The position numbers and the translations under genes are program-made. Positions 12,141-23,600 of a DNA stretch of 64,000 bases are shown here, one piece after another. The first letter of the stretch is position 1. Each line of letters starts with the position of its first letter. The stretch is from Mytilus trossulus. Its lineage: Eukaryota; Mollusca; Bivalvia; Mytilida; Mytilidae. The stretch spans positions 69,537,999 through 69,601,998 of the forward strand of contig NC_086382.1 in the NCBI RefSeq assembly GCF_036588685.1, given 5' to 3'. Under the pieces are notes generated by a model. It was not told the origin of the DNA and searched no databases. It worked only from the letters and a program-made list of their open reading frames with translations.

Positions 12141-12232
12141 ATGGATACAGTTGAGTCTGGTCATAACTTACATGGATACAGTTGAGTCTGGTCATAACTT
12201 ACATGGATACAGTTGAGTCTGGTCATAACTTA
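12141..12232. repeat. Tandem repeat, three 31-bp units
   Basis: Three identical units starting ATGGATACAGTTGAGTCTGG at 12141, 12172 and 12203, the last one base short. Identity between units points to very recent slippage or duplication. Confidence 0.95.
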
Positions 12233-12508
12233 ATCACATCTTCAACCTCTCATACAATGAGGATTGACTAAGTACTTGACTTTATAAATACGACAAAGGA
12301 ATAACAAATGGGTTTTTAATTGTTAATATCTCATTTCTGTGTGTTTACATTGGAACAGCGCCCCCGTTTGGAATACGTCTCTCACATATGATGCTCGTTC
12401 TCTGTTAGGATTTGCGATGTGGTAAAAACAACCAGTCGTGCCAATCAGATGCTATATGTGGATTATTAAAAAGTCGTACGATACCGAAGATGATAACTAA
12501 AATGGAGT

Positions 12509-13090
12509 GTGTTTAGATCGACAACGTGTTTGTTGGGTTTGGTGGAGCAAACAACCAATATTTCAATGGATGCTTATTGTTTACCACCACTGTCAAATTT
12601 GTTTTTAAATTCATATGAAGCAGAATTCATACACATTGTTCTAAAACACAAACAGAACAAAACATCTTGCAAAGTTTTGAAGTTTACTTTCAGATAGTAG
12701 TATATTCACGAATGCTCATATCTCATATGCCCCCAGTGAACTTGAGATTAAGGATACTACCGGTAGTAGCAGGTCTGCTTCATATATTTTCATCGGATAC
12801 GGATGAACATTACAAACTATTATAATCTATGACAAACTTGAGGATGTCAACTTTAAAATTGTTAACTTTCCATCTCTATGCGGTTATATACCCTCCGCGC
12901 CATCGTCTGTTGTTTACATATATCCCAGTGTGTACGGTCATGCATTTTTACATTATACGGAATACATTACAAGTGCTGTGCTCCCGTCTCAAAAGCTGCC
13001 CCAACAGAGTTACGAGGAAGATCGACTGAAATCGGTTCTATATATTTGTTTAACCATCTTGAATTGATGGACAGATACGATGTGTAGATG
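12509..13090 (+). pseudogene. Reverse transcriptase remnant (Penelope-like type, tentative)
   Basis: The plus-strand frame at 12509-12697 contains 'PPLSNLFLNSYEAEFIH' and 'VLKFTFR'. These resemble the segment leading to the catalytic motif in a mussel reverse transcriptase family (normally ...APLLADLFLYSYEAEFI...FTFRYIDD). Downstream, in shifted frames to 13090, come 'LEDVNFKIVNFPSLCGYIPS' and 'VVYISQCVR', matching the following thumb region of such proteins. Frameshifts, stops and the loss of the YIDD region show it is dead. The family assignment is from memory. Confidence 0.5.
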
Positions 13091-13129
13091 TATCAATAAA
13101 CTAGCGACATGTATCGCGGTCTCATATCT

Positions 13130-13453
13130 TGAATACCAGTTCAAGAAATCTGTAATGTCTTCTTGAACTGCATTGTTCAGAAATATTACTATATTATGAT
13201 GAAGGATATGCCGGGCCAAGTTGACGGCATCGAGACCTTTTTTGGCAAAAGATAGTTTAAGAAAGGATGTTTTCTCTTTTCCATCTTTTCCAATGCGATC
13301 TGGTTTGAAAAGTCTGTGACTTGCAATATCCGAAATTATAGCTGTAAGTTTGTATTGGTTTAAATGAAGGTAGGTAACAGTGATGAATGAATGAGTAATG
13401 AACTTGAAAGCTTCGTGCGAATGTGATGAATGGCTAACAACTTTTGTAGACAT
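13130..13453 (-). pseudogene. Retroelement-derived remnant, opposite strand
   Basis: The minus-strand frame contains 'ISDIASHRLFKPDRIGKDGK' and 'SFLKLSFAKKGLDAVNLA'. A second degraded copy at 44150-44330 reads 'ISDIAGHK' and 'ISFLKLSFANKG'. I associate the conserved string SFLKLSFANKGLDAVN with a mussel reverse transcriptase family, but this is from memory. The shared nucleotide segment begins near 13222 here and near 44166 there. Confidence 0.45.
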
Positions 13454-14293
13454 GGCATTAATAGAGACAACATGGAGAGTTGGTGATTTATAATGAGGAA
13501 GACGATGACTACAGTCTGCGTTGTGGAGTAGAGTTAAATATTCATACCATTCACCGACCTACAGGAAGGACTAGATATATTACCTATACCATCCATTTTG
13601 TCAGTGCAACCATGAGCCGAGATGTAGTAGAATCGTTTGTGTATAATTCCCGGTTGTGAATTTCTGATTGAGTGTGAATTCGCATGGCGCGTGATGCATG
13701 AAAAGCAAGATATTCTAACCTATCAACGATCCCGATTATGCTCCTTTTGAAGGTAATGCGATTTTTGCAATTTTCTTACCATTTTTTATCTCCTGCTAGT
13801 TTCGGTACTTATACATTCATGGCTTTCAAATATTCGACTACAAAAGTGCTTCGGATGCAAGAAATGTATACCGTGTTTATTTTCATTTGTTAAGGTCATG
13901 ATGATTTGATTGACCTTTGTGGAGTGTCTGTGTCACACATGTTTTGTCTACATTCGAATCACCGATGGCGCTCGGATAAAAACAGTTGGAAGACTAAACC
14001 AAACACCAAATTGGAAGAGCATTGAAAAACAAAATTTTTGATAAAGTTTCCACAGACTACTTTTGCCTGAAAAAATCTTAGCGTTTCGTATTATCTACCA
14101 AAAAATATCCAACAGCAGTAGCATTATGATTGTGACAAATCATCAAATATAACATGCTTATAAGTTGTATGCCGCATCCATGGAGCTCCTAATTTAAACA
14201 AAATAAATAAAGGACAATCAAATCATCATAAAGTTATAAAGAATTGGAACTAACAAATTCTATATGTTGTGCCAAATACGGCTAAGGCTATCT
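13454..14293. other. Non-coding stretch, nothing recognised
   Basis: No protein-like frame, RNA gene or repeat boundary was seen here. Confidence 0.4.
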
Positions 14294-14395
14294 ATATAAA
14301 AAAGAAGATGTGGTATGATTGCCAATGAGACACAGACATTTACAACTATAGGTCACCGTACGGCCTTCAACAATGAGCAAAGCCCATACTGCATG
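14294..14395 (-). repeat. Partial copy of repeat R1
   Basis: 'AAGAAGATGTGGTATGATTG' followed by 'GGTCACCGTACGGCCTTCAA', with an internal deletion compared with the copy at 10651. Reverse orientation. Confidence 0.8.
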
Positions 14396-15114
14396 TACAT
14401 TTTGATGATGTGTTACTCTCGGTTTAAGTTTACAGCCCCGATTTATGACTTTTGAACAGCGGTATACTACTTGCTTTTATTTAAGAAAGGGGGCATTGTT
14501 TCGAATACCTCAACATCATATATATAAAGAGTCATTTTACATGTCAAGCATAAAGAAAGTGGTGTTGACTATGAAGAACAATTTCAAATTTTAATGAGGA
14601 TTTCATCTTGACCATACATGGATCAAAATAACGTAAGTTGTAATATCCCTTTGTTCACCAAAAAATCTATCGAAACTGTTTATATATTTTTTACTATAAC
14701 CTGGGAATAGTATACTAAATGTCAATATACAGATTGTCCCAGCTATATCCAGTTAAATCCGCTTCTAATCCGTTTCTTATAAAACAGTCAATAAAATTAA
14801 AAGGACAAGATTTTAATGTATGAGTAATTATCAACGATAAAGAAAATGGTCTTTTGCCCTTAGTGCTTCACAAAAAACGCAATAAAGCATCACATGTGTG
14901 AAACTTAAAAGATAAAATCAAAAGCCATGCAGTAAAAGTTTTATGAGTATCCTCTAGCGGATAAAGTGCATTATACCTCAAGTTCAACTCTAAACAAATG
15001 CGGAGAAGTAACCAACAAATTGATGGAAATAAAATTATAGTATTGTATTGAAATCAATAATAATTTTACTATTCACTACAACACATTCACGCTGAACTAT
15101 CTATGTCTCTTCTG
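14396..15114. other. Non-coding stretch with a short repeat motif
   Basis: The only recognised item is 'TTTTGAACAGCGGTATACTA' (about 14450-14470), the tail of another dispersed mussel repeat also at 43685. Otherwise nothing was seen. Confidence 0.4.
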
Positions 15115-15115
15115 T

Positions 15116-15300
15116 AAGGGGACGACCATTTGATATTCTGGGGGGGGGGGGGGGGGGGGGGCAGGAGGATTTATTTTTGATCGGTTATTTATTTTTGTAA
15201 ACTGAGAGGACAGATTATTCATTTTCTGCACTATTGAAGCAAGATTTTTCATTTTCATTAAAGCAAGGGACTGATTATTCATTTTCACAACTATATTTAT
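15116..15300. repeat. G22 tract with flanking 'ttattyatttt' repeats
   Basis: 22 consecutive G (15140-15161) between 'GACGACCATTTGATATTCT' and 'CAGGAGGAT'. They are followed by about four spaced copies of TTATTTATTTTT/TTATTCATTTTC. The G-tract and its flanks reappear inverted at 15911-15963. Confidence 0.8.
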
Positions 15301-15799
15301 GATAGTCGAAAACATACATTTTTTAAAATATTTGTTAATTATGAATAATACATGTATAGTCAAGTCATTATGTACCATTTAATCAGAAAAGATCAGTATC
15401 CCCTGCAGAAATTTTAAGATTCAAGATTTATTTCCTAACCTCAGACACATACTTGCATGACTTGTGTACAAGAGGACAATATATATACAAATATACTAAG
15501 ATAATACATAGCGAGACAGGACTAACGAAACACAAATACATAGTAATAAGTATATTATAAAAGACAATTGGTATAATTAGATTAAGTATTTTATAATTTT
15601 CTTCACGAAATGAATCATTTATATTCCCAAGCAATATACATGTATTGCATACAACATAAATACATAGTATTAAAGTTAATTTAGTTTGGTTTAACTAGCC
15701 CTTTTCAAAAGTTTTGTTAAGATATTTTGCCGAGCGGAGCGAGGCAAAAAAATTTTGAAGGGTTTTGATACCGCTGAAGGCCCAAGAAGCTATAGACCT

Positions 15800-15966
15800 G
15801 CTAAGTTATTTATTTTCAATACATTGCAAGTCAGGTTATTTATTTTCAAACTACCACAGAACAAACCATTTATTTTTGTGATTATCAAGGCTGAGTTATT
15901 TATTTTCAAAATCCTCCTGCCCCCCCCCCCCCCCCCCCCCCCCAGAATATCAAATGGTCGTCCCCT
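15800..15966. repeat. C24 tract, inverted partner of the G22 block
   Basis: Four spaced TTATTTATTTTCA-like units lead into 'ATCCTCCTG', 24 consecutive C (15920-15943) and 'AGAATATCAAATGGTCGTC'. The tract and both flanks are the reverse complement of 15116-15170. However, the TTATTTATTTT units lie on the same strand in both blocks. Confidence 0.8.
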
Positions 15967-16079
15967 AAATCTCGAGGGCAGAAGAAAACCGGAATATTTT
16001 AAGAGCATTGAAAATATTGTTTTTTTTCTTTTACGAAAGGTGTACGTACATACATCTGATTGCATTGATTAAATATAAG

Positions 16080-18200
16080 AGCTTATATTCTATATTAAGA
16101 TGGCATCCTGTTCATTGCAAGGGCTGTATAGCCAGTCAAGGTGTTAAAACTTCTAAAATCAACAGCATCCAACACTGAGATCGTACAGACGTTGAAAATC
16201 AATGGTTGTTTTCTAAATTACATCTGCACTGGATCCTTCATTCATAGATACTTTATAAACTTTATCAAATAATATTATGTCACCGATCAGCAAACATCGA
16301 ATATTGTGTAATGCATGGTAGTCCTAATCTCCTCATACAAGGGTTGAGGGTACCATTTTAAACGAATATGGCATTTAAAATTAATTACTAATCGTGGATA
16401 GATATTTATTCTGGCTGTTTTTTTTCTCTAAATACCTCGAATGTATCGAAGACTGTCAGAATTCACAGGCAGTTACAGGAAGCACCAACATCCAAACATG
16501 TACCAAGATACGACAGTTTTTATTCAGCCGTTCCGTAATTTGATATAGTCGAGCGTGCGTTTGATTTTGTTAGTTTAATGAAAGCTCCACCTTTTGAATT
16601 TACCTAACATTGGAGTTTAGTATGATTGTTTTTACACTTTTATCTTTTCTCATAAGCAGCAAAAGGAACTCGTCCACTTTATAAAAGAGACGCTCCGATA
16701 TCAGCTTCTGAAAAAAAGGTTCTGAATCGTAAAATGTCATTGAATGGTCTGGATAAAAAAATATGGAACTTTTATTTAACTAAAATGCACAAAGTTAAAC
16801 ATCCCTGTTTTGTTCAGTCTTTTAGTTTTCTATGTTGTGCTTTCTGTTATGTTGTTCCGTTTTTTGCTTTGGTATTGTGTGTTTGTTTTCGACTTATAGA
16901 TTAGAATATCTTTTTGATATCTTTCACCTCTCTTTGACAATACTGACAGTTAATTTCAAATTTGGTTTAACCCTATTGTCAATGTTTTTGGACAATAAAA
17001 TATGTTCAAAGTAAAACTAACAAATTTTGAAATCATTCATGATTGTCCAATCTAATTTTAAGAAATGATTCATAATTGGTTGAAAATACTGACCGTATTA
17101 TACCTTTTATTACTCAGGTTTTAATTGTATTAATATATCTATTTTAATTAGTTTGTTGGCATAAGTTGAATATATAATTCTAATGTTGGCATGGCTAGAA
17201 GACACGATATCGATAAAAATCCTAGATATACGATAACTATATCATGACTTGGAACAAACTGTGCAACGTTTGGCTCATTTAACTCTTTGTCTTTTTTTCT
17301 ATTTAACTAATTTATTAATTTTGTAATTACATACTAGTAATATGAACACAGTAGGGTTAAACTGAACTCATTGTAGAACTTACGAACTGCAGGTAAATAG
17401 ATATAAAATTTATCTAGCTTTCATTTTAAGTGTATTCTAATTCTTATATAAAAAGAAAAAAAAAAACTTTATCAATTTCGTGCAACCGAAGCGCCTTCAG
17501 GGTTAACTTTCACCAGGAACGCCCAAACTCAATTTTTTTGGAAAGCAGTTGATGTATACCTACGTAGTCTAAACATTAGAAGCTATTTCAAACTCTGCCC
17601 GAGCGAGGTTTAGATATTGGTAATTTGTCAAAAGGATTTTAAAATTTAAGGAAGTTTCTATTTTTTTACTTTATATTCTAATCTTTTATGGTAAATACTT
17701 TATTAAGCACCTATAATATCAGGGCTACGCATCTATGGCAATTGCAGGGCATTTGATTTGCGTCAAAATATATCTATCACTAACTCCTAAAACCATATTT
17801 CATTTGCATAAAAGTTTAACATTTCATTTGCCCCAAAATCCTTAATTTAATTTGCGCAAATGATACAGCCTGTATTACAGGTATGAATTATATCAAACAT
17901 TGCATATAAAATACACTACTAATAGTAACTTCGAAAAAATGACGGTTTTAACCTGATGTCCAAAGGAAAATATCGACTATTAATCAACTGATGCACGACG
18001 GCGGGTGGGCGCCCGGGCTGCCTTTCTGCTGCCAAACAGTGTCAATGAATAACTTCAAAACCCTTTGACGAAAATCTTTTCCAATTTGAGCTCATGACAA
18101 AGGAAATAGAAGCAAGGAACAAACGTCTCCAGAAAAAATAAATGAGAAACTAATTTATTAATAAAAAGTTGTAAACAAAATATATAAAAATGAAAAAAGT
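16080..18200. other. Non-coding stretch; one degenerate repeat
   Basis: 16815-16945 contains 'TTTTAGTTTTCTATGTTGTG' and 'TGTTTTCGACTTATAGA', the plus-strand version of the dispersed repeat seen at 42673-42960 (reverse) and 45640-45790. The remainder shows no frame or RNA gene I can support. Confidence 0.45.
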
Positions 18201-18209
18201 ACAATAACT

Positions 18210-18290
18210 ACGCATTCACATAACCACCGCAGGACACAGACTTTAAAATATTCCATAGATAAAACATATATGACCAAAGGTCTAACAACT
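18210..18290 (+). repeat. Direct repeat, first copy
   Basis: 'CATAACCACCGCAGGACACA' followed by TTCCATAGATAAAACAT and CAAAGGTCT. The same order recurs at 18576-18650 with a few changes, about 365 bp away. Confidence 0.75.
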
Positions 18291-18575
18291 TTTTTTTTCG
18301 ATTTGCATAATTTGTATCATTTTGAAAATCCAGTTTTATTCAAATGATGATAATCACGAGGTTGCATCAACGCAGTAAGATTAACAATCCCCGAATTCCA
18401 AGGTCACACATACTAAACTCGTGTTCACATATTACATGTAGTGGTATATGTACTTTAAAAAAATAATGTGCGTTTTGAATATGATATTCCATTACTCGTG
18501 GGATGCAATTCTTGGATTACTAATTCGACCTTTAACTTTAAACTGGTAAACAAATAATACAAAAGTTCAAAAGTA

Positions 18576-18650
18576 TTACACATTCCCATGACCACCGCAG
18601 GACACAATTAAGATATTCCATCGATAAAACATTTATGGTCAAAGGTCTTC
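18576..18650 (+). repeat. Direct repeat, second copy
   Basis: 'CATGACCACCGCAGGACACA', then TTCCATCGATAAAACAT and CAAAGGTCT. This is the partner of 18210-18290. Confidence 0.75.
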
Positions 18651-18962
18651 TAGTTACTTTTGTTTGGTATGCAAATATAATTTTAACGTTTTTATTTAAA
18701 TAATGATAAACAAGATATAAATCATAAACAGCTTAGCCAAAGGTGTTAATCAAGATATATGAAATCTCTATATAAACAAACGGAAAGTGTTACTACGTAT
18801 ACAATAAAAAGAAGTTACTGAGAGGTAAGTCCAATACTTATAAGACAACACTACATTTGTTATCCGTTAGAATGTGCTTCAGCAGATGTGGGTTGTTTAG
18901 GACAAGGAACAACTTATTATACTAATGAATTTATCCGGTGAAGAAATCAAACTAACATGTTA

Positions 18963-19193
18963 TGGTGAGCAAAGGTCGCATACATTTGTGTTGCGGTCAG
19001 CCGATGTCGCCTAAATGATTGTGTTACGGTGAGTCGATGTCGCCCAAATGATTGTGTTGAGGCGAGCCAATGTTGCCTAAATGATTGTGTTGTGGTGAGC
19101 CGAGGTCGTCTAAATTTTTGTGATGTGGTGAGTCGAGGTCGCCCAGATTTTTGTGTTGTGGTGAGCCGATGTCGCCTAAATGTTTGTATTGTT
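18963..19193. repeat. 33-bp minisatellite, about seven units
   Basis: The unit is close to GGTGAGCCGATGTCGCCTAA followed by ATGATTGTGTTGT, 33 bp long with substitutions only. Because the period is a multiple of three, the minus strand stays open and reads 11-residue repeats of the type QHKNLGDLGSP (19024-19251). No start, signal or neighbouring exon supports expression. Confidence 0.85.
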
Positions 19194-19639
19194 TCTGTAT
19201 TTTACAACGAAAAAGTATATATGCGAGGCAAAAAAAACCGACTTCATTCATTACCTTTGTTTTCCCGTTACAGATTAATTGGTTATGTTACCGCATTCTG
19301 GCTCTTCAATGCAAATAGTAACGTGATAAATTTAAAAAAAACAAATGCATCTCTAATCAGTGCTTAGATCACCTCATTGTACTGTGAGGTGTGCGGGTTG
19401 TGCTAGGGGCCATCTTCAACGTAGAGGTAGCTGTGATGGCTGTGCTCGGGATTGGCTTGAACGTGTGCATTTTTTTTTAAATTGCAATGAATACTTCAGT
19501 ATGAATTTCAGACGAAGAACAGCTATAGAACGGTCATTGCTTAGCTATGTGTTTGTAAAAGGCTTGCCAGGATTTTGTGCCATGAATAAACGCACATTTT
19601 CGGTTTGTTTGTTTTTTTCGTTTTTTTTCCCTTTCCCTT

Positions 19640-19677
19640 TATATATACTAGTTAACAAAAGAAACGATTCACGACTT
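19640..19677 (+). repeat. Inverted repeat, left arm
   Basis: 'TAGTTAACAAAAGAAACGAT' and adjoining bases occur as the reverse complement at 20501-20540 with two mismatches. The two arms are about 860 bp apart, just upstream of the lectin gene. Confidence 0.75.
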
Positions 19678-20500
19678 TTTTTCAAATTTCAAGATGACGT
19701 TTTCCGTTTAATGGACAAATATTGAAGGTAAATTAAATAATACTTTATGACCATGGAAATATAAATCAGTTTAAAAAAAAAAATTGTTGCTTTTTATGAC
19801 GTCATTTGGCAATTTTTTTATTTTTTTTTACAAAATTTCCAAAAAAAAAACAATTTAAAAAACAGAAGTTCCAACTAATGATGCCAAAATTTTATTGGAA
19901 GATTAAGACAACGTTTGCCATCAATTCTTTTTTAAAAATCGTAAAGTTTATTTGTTTATTTGAAAAACAAAGTTCGGCCCCACAAGAAATCGTTCAGATG
20001 TATACATTATCCATTGATTTACCATAGACAATACAGATCTGTATGTGTAAAGTCAAATAAAAAATAACGATAACAATCTTCCGAAAGGTTCAAAATTTAC
20101 AGTGTGTTGTTTTCATATCTAAAGTATTGATTTCAGACGAAAACATTTATTTCTTTTTTTGAATTTTTTGAGATTTCAAAAAGCCCTTTTTTACCAAGAA
20201 TTAAAAAAAACAATATTCCAACCAATTAGTTACAATATGAACATGACTTGATTACAATATTGAATATTTTAAACAAATTTGAAAGTTCATTTACAACTTT
20301 GAAAATTGTGTGTCGATTTTTTATTCAACTTTCCGCAAAAATAATTTGCACCCTAAGATCGTTTACCCGGAATTTTGTGAACTTTCTGACAGGATTAGAT
20401 TTTCATTATCATATGCGCATACATTTCAAATGAAAGATTTATAAAAGTGTGTATCTTATTTTGTTTTATGTTTAATACTTTTTGATAAATTTTATTCCAA

Positions 20501-20540
20501 AGTCGTGTATCGTTTCTTTTGTTGACTAGTATATATCTAC
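20501..20540 (-). repeat. Inverted repeat, right arm, with TATA-like sequence
   Basis: Reverse complement of 19640-19677. It contains TATATAT at 20530-20536, about 90 bp before the lectin start codon, so a promoter element could be provided by a repeat. That role is inference. Confidence 0.5.
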
Positions 20541-20623
20541 TGAAATACAAACAACACATAAGCAAATTAAAACAAGCTTTATTGATTTTCAGATTCAAAT
20601 AACCCAAAAGAACAACTGACGAA

Positions 20624-23600
20624 ATGAAGGTATTTGTAATTGTGTTATTAGCCATTGTATTGGTGACAGTTGAAAGTCGACGAGGTGGAAAGGGAAGAGA
20701 AAAGGGGAAAGGAAAGGGACATGGACATGGAAAGATACCCAGACTACCATTTATGTGTGAAGGTTAGTTATTACAATATAGTTTTAACAGTTTCCTATTA
20801 TGAATGAACTACATTTAAAAGGTGGAAACATATCTTCATATCTGTCATTAGGGTTGTGATTCATTATCAACTAAAAGTGTGTTGAAATCTACATTTTTTT
20901 TCGAATTCAGTTTTGCAATTTCCTTGGCTAACAGTATATGTCGAAATAGTAATACTTTTTCATTCACGTTTCCACTCTCATTTTTGATTTTTTTTTTTAG
21001 CAAAATAATATAGAAAGTTATAAATAGGGGACTTTTTTTTATAAAAAAGTATTGTATATACAGATATATTTTATTCTTAATTTAAAGGGCTTAAAGCAGA
21101 GCTCACGTTAATCATACATACAGAAAAGGGATAACCAACACTATATTCCAGACTATATTCATACTTTAAACGTGCTTGTTCATTATTCATAATTTAAATA
21201 AAATTTGGCAAAACATATTAAAAGCACAAAACTATGTGTAAGACGGGGAAAACATGTTAAATGCACAATAAATATGTAAGGAGGGGAAAACATTTATAAA
21301 GAGAAATAATTCTAATTTATATTATTTTGTAAATGTATACACTACAGGAGCTAACAATGACCACCAATAGTCAGGTGATGTTGTGTGAGGCATTAAATTA
21401 TACATTGATTACAATACATGTATATCCCCTGATTTGAAGTGGCTGACAACAATCGTTAGGCATTCCACTATCCACTATTCTACTATTTTATTTCTGTATA
21501 GGATAAAACAGCTATGACTGATTTGACTGTATGTGTTAACCATGACAATGTTAACATAATGCATTGAAAAACATACGTAAAGCTTGATTTAACTTTTTTT
21601 TAATGTTGGAAGAACAAAAATGTATTGAATGGTTCTTTTATTAGAACTTTATTGGGTTTTAGAAGCGTTGATGGTGCGCACATTTTGAAATGGAAGCGCT
21701 TCCACCCTACATATACTGTGCGTCAGTCAATGCTTTTACATCCTAATAAAATTATAAATTGAAACATTCAATTATATTTTAAACGATAAGAATATTTAAA
21801 CTAGCAACGTTTCATATTTCTATCTGTCAAAATGATGACATACTAAATAAGGAATACTTGGAGAATGCTCTATCAATCGGAATACAGTAAAAATAATCAC
21901 AAACACAATAGGACATTGATATGAATACTCTGTGGAAAACTAGCAAAATATCGGTGTATGTTAGTAAAATAATTTATAAGGATAGTTAACAAAAAATTAA
22001 AGCTATGGAACTCCTGTTCGAGTTATTTGATTGAAAAAAGTGTTTTACTTCTAGTGAGTATCTCTTGCTTTCAGAAAGAGTGATACTTTCGTCCTGGTCT
22101 CCAAGTATCGGCTCTAAAGACTGTTTAAATTTAATTTTTGTAAGAATTATAGGTTTTTCATTGATAAAAAAACATAAGTAAGTGACAAGATGTCTGAATG
22201 AGTATCTCGTATATATAACCACGCCTTCTCTATTAATTGGAACAACAAAGGGACGACATCAAAAGTTCAATGTAGGATAAAACGAACTTGATTCACATTG
22301 TGTTTTCACTACCCCCCTCTTTACTTAATTTGGGAAAAAATGATTTACCTATATGGATATATGTAAAATCGATTTTGGAATAACAAAATTTGCAGCAATG
22401 TGACTCCCCCTTTCCAACCCCAACCCAAAACTATTTGATTTAAGTTTTTTTTTTATCCTACATCGATCTTTTGATGTCGTCCCTTAGTGTTTCATTGACA
22501 AAATACGGATATTTTGTTTTTGAAATCAACACAATGTGATTGAAATTATTGCAGCAATTACCATGATTTGGCATCAGTATACTTATACAACTCAGGACAT
22601 AATATTCTGGCATTTCTATTAGAATCATATTCAAAACAGTGTGGTCCTGGCCATTGATTGACGACCTAATTTATCCCATTGACTGGGACAGATTAGGTGA
22701 ACGTTTGTCGGTAACAATCACTGCTCACTATGTACTTGTTAAAGACACTGAATCTGTGGGGTCACCAAAGGTTTTCAAAACCTAAATAAAGCAATTCGAA
22801 AAACGAATCCGGAATTATACGATGTGTTGATTTATATTAATAATATAAATCTAAACATAAAGGTGATTCCTGAATAATTTTTCGAATTATTTTATTATTA
22901 AAGGCGTTAAGAACCTTTGGTGACCCCACAGTTTAAATTCTATAATAAGTAAGAAGTGAGCAATGGTCGTTACAGACAAACGTTCACCTAATCTGTCCCA
23001 GTCAATGGGATAATTTAGGTCGTCAATCAATGGCCAGGACCACACTGTTTTGAATATGATTCTATGAGATGTATAATTATACTCCCCCTTTAAAAAAAGG
23101 GGGGTATACTGTTTTACCTCTGTCTGTCCGTCCGTCAGTCCGTCCAGCAGTCCGTCCGTCAGTCAGTTCGTCCCATGAAACTTTCGTCACATTTTTCTCA
23201 GGAACTACAATACAAGGATTTCTGAAATTTGGTTTCAGGGATTATCTAAGTCAGCTATACCGTGTGATGCGTTATCAGATTGATCACTTGACAATTTCCT
23301 GTTTACCGAACACTTGTATGATTTTACACATGATAGCCAAGTTGAAAATTTTCGTCACCTTTTTCTCAGGAACTACACTACAAGGATTTCTGAAATTTGG
23401 TTTCTGGGTTTATATAAGTCAGCTATACCGTGTGATGCGTTTTCACATTCATCACTCGACAACTTCCTGTTTACCGAACACTTGTATGATTTTACACATG
23501 ATAGCCAAGTTGAAAATTTTCGTCACATTTTTCTCAGGAACTACAATACAAGGATTTCTGAAATTTGGTTTCAGGGTTTATATAAGTCAGCTATACCGTG

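Noticed and set aside
15097-16072. Proline-run frames (15097-15378 minus, 15755-16072 plus)
   Set aside because: The prolines come from the G22/C24 homopolymers. The rest is low complexity.
18963-19193. CRISPR-like array
   Set aside because: Units are adjacent without spacers, and the genome is eukaryotic. It is a minisatellite.
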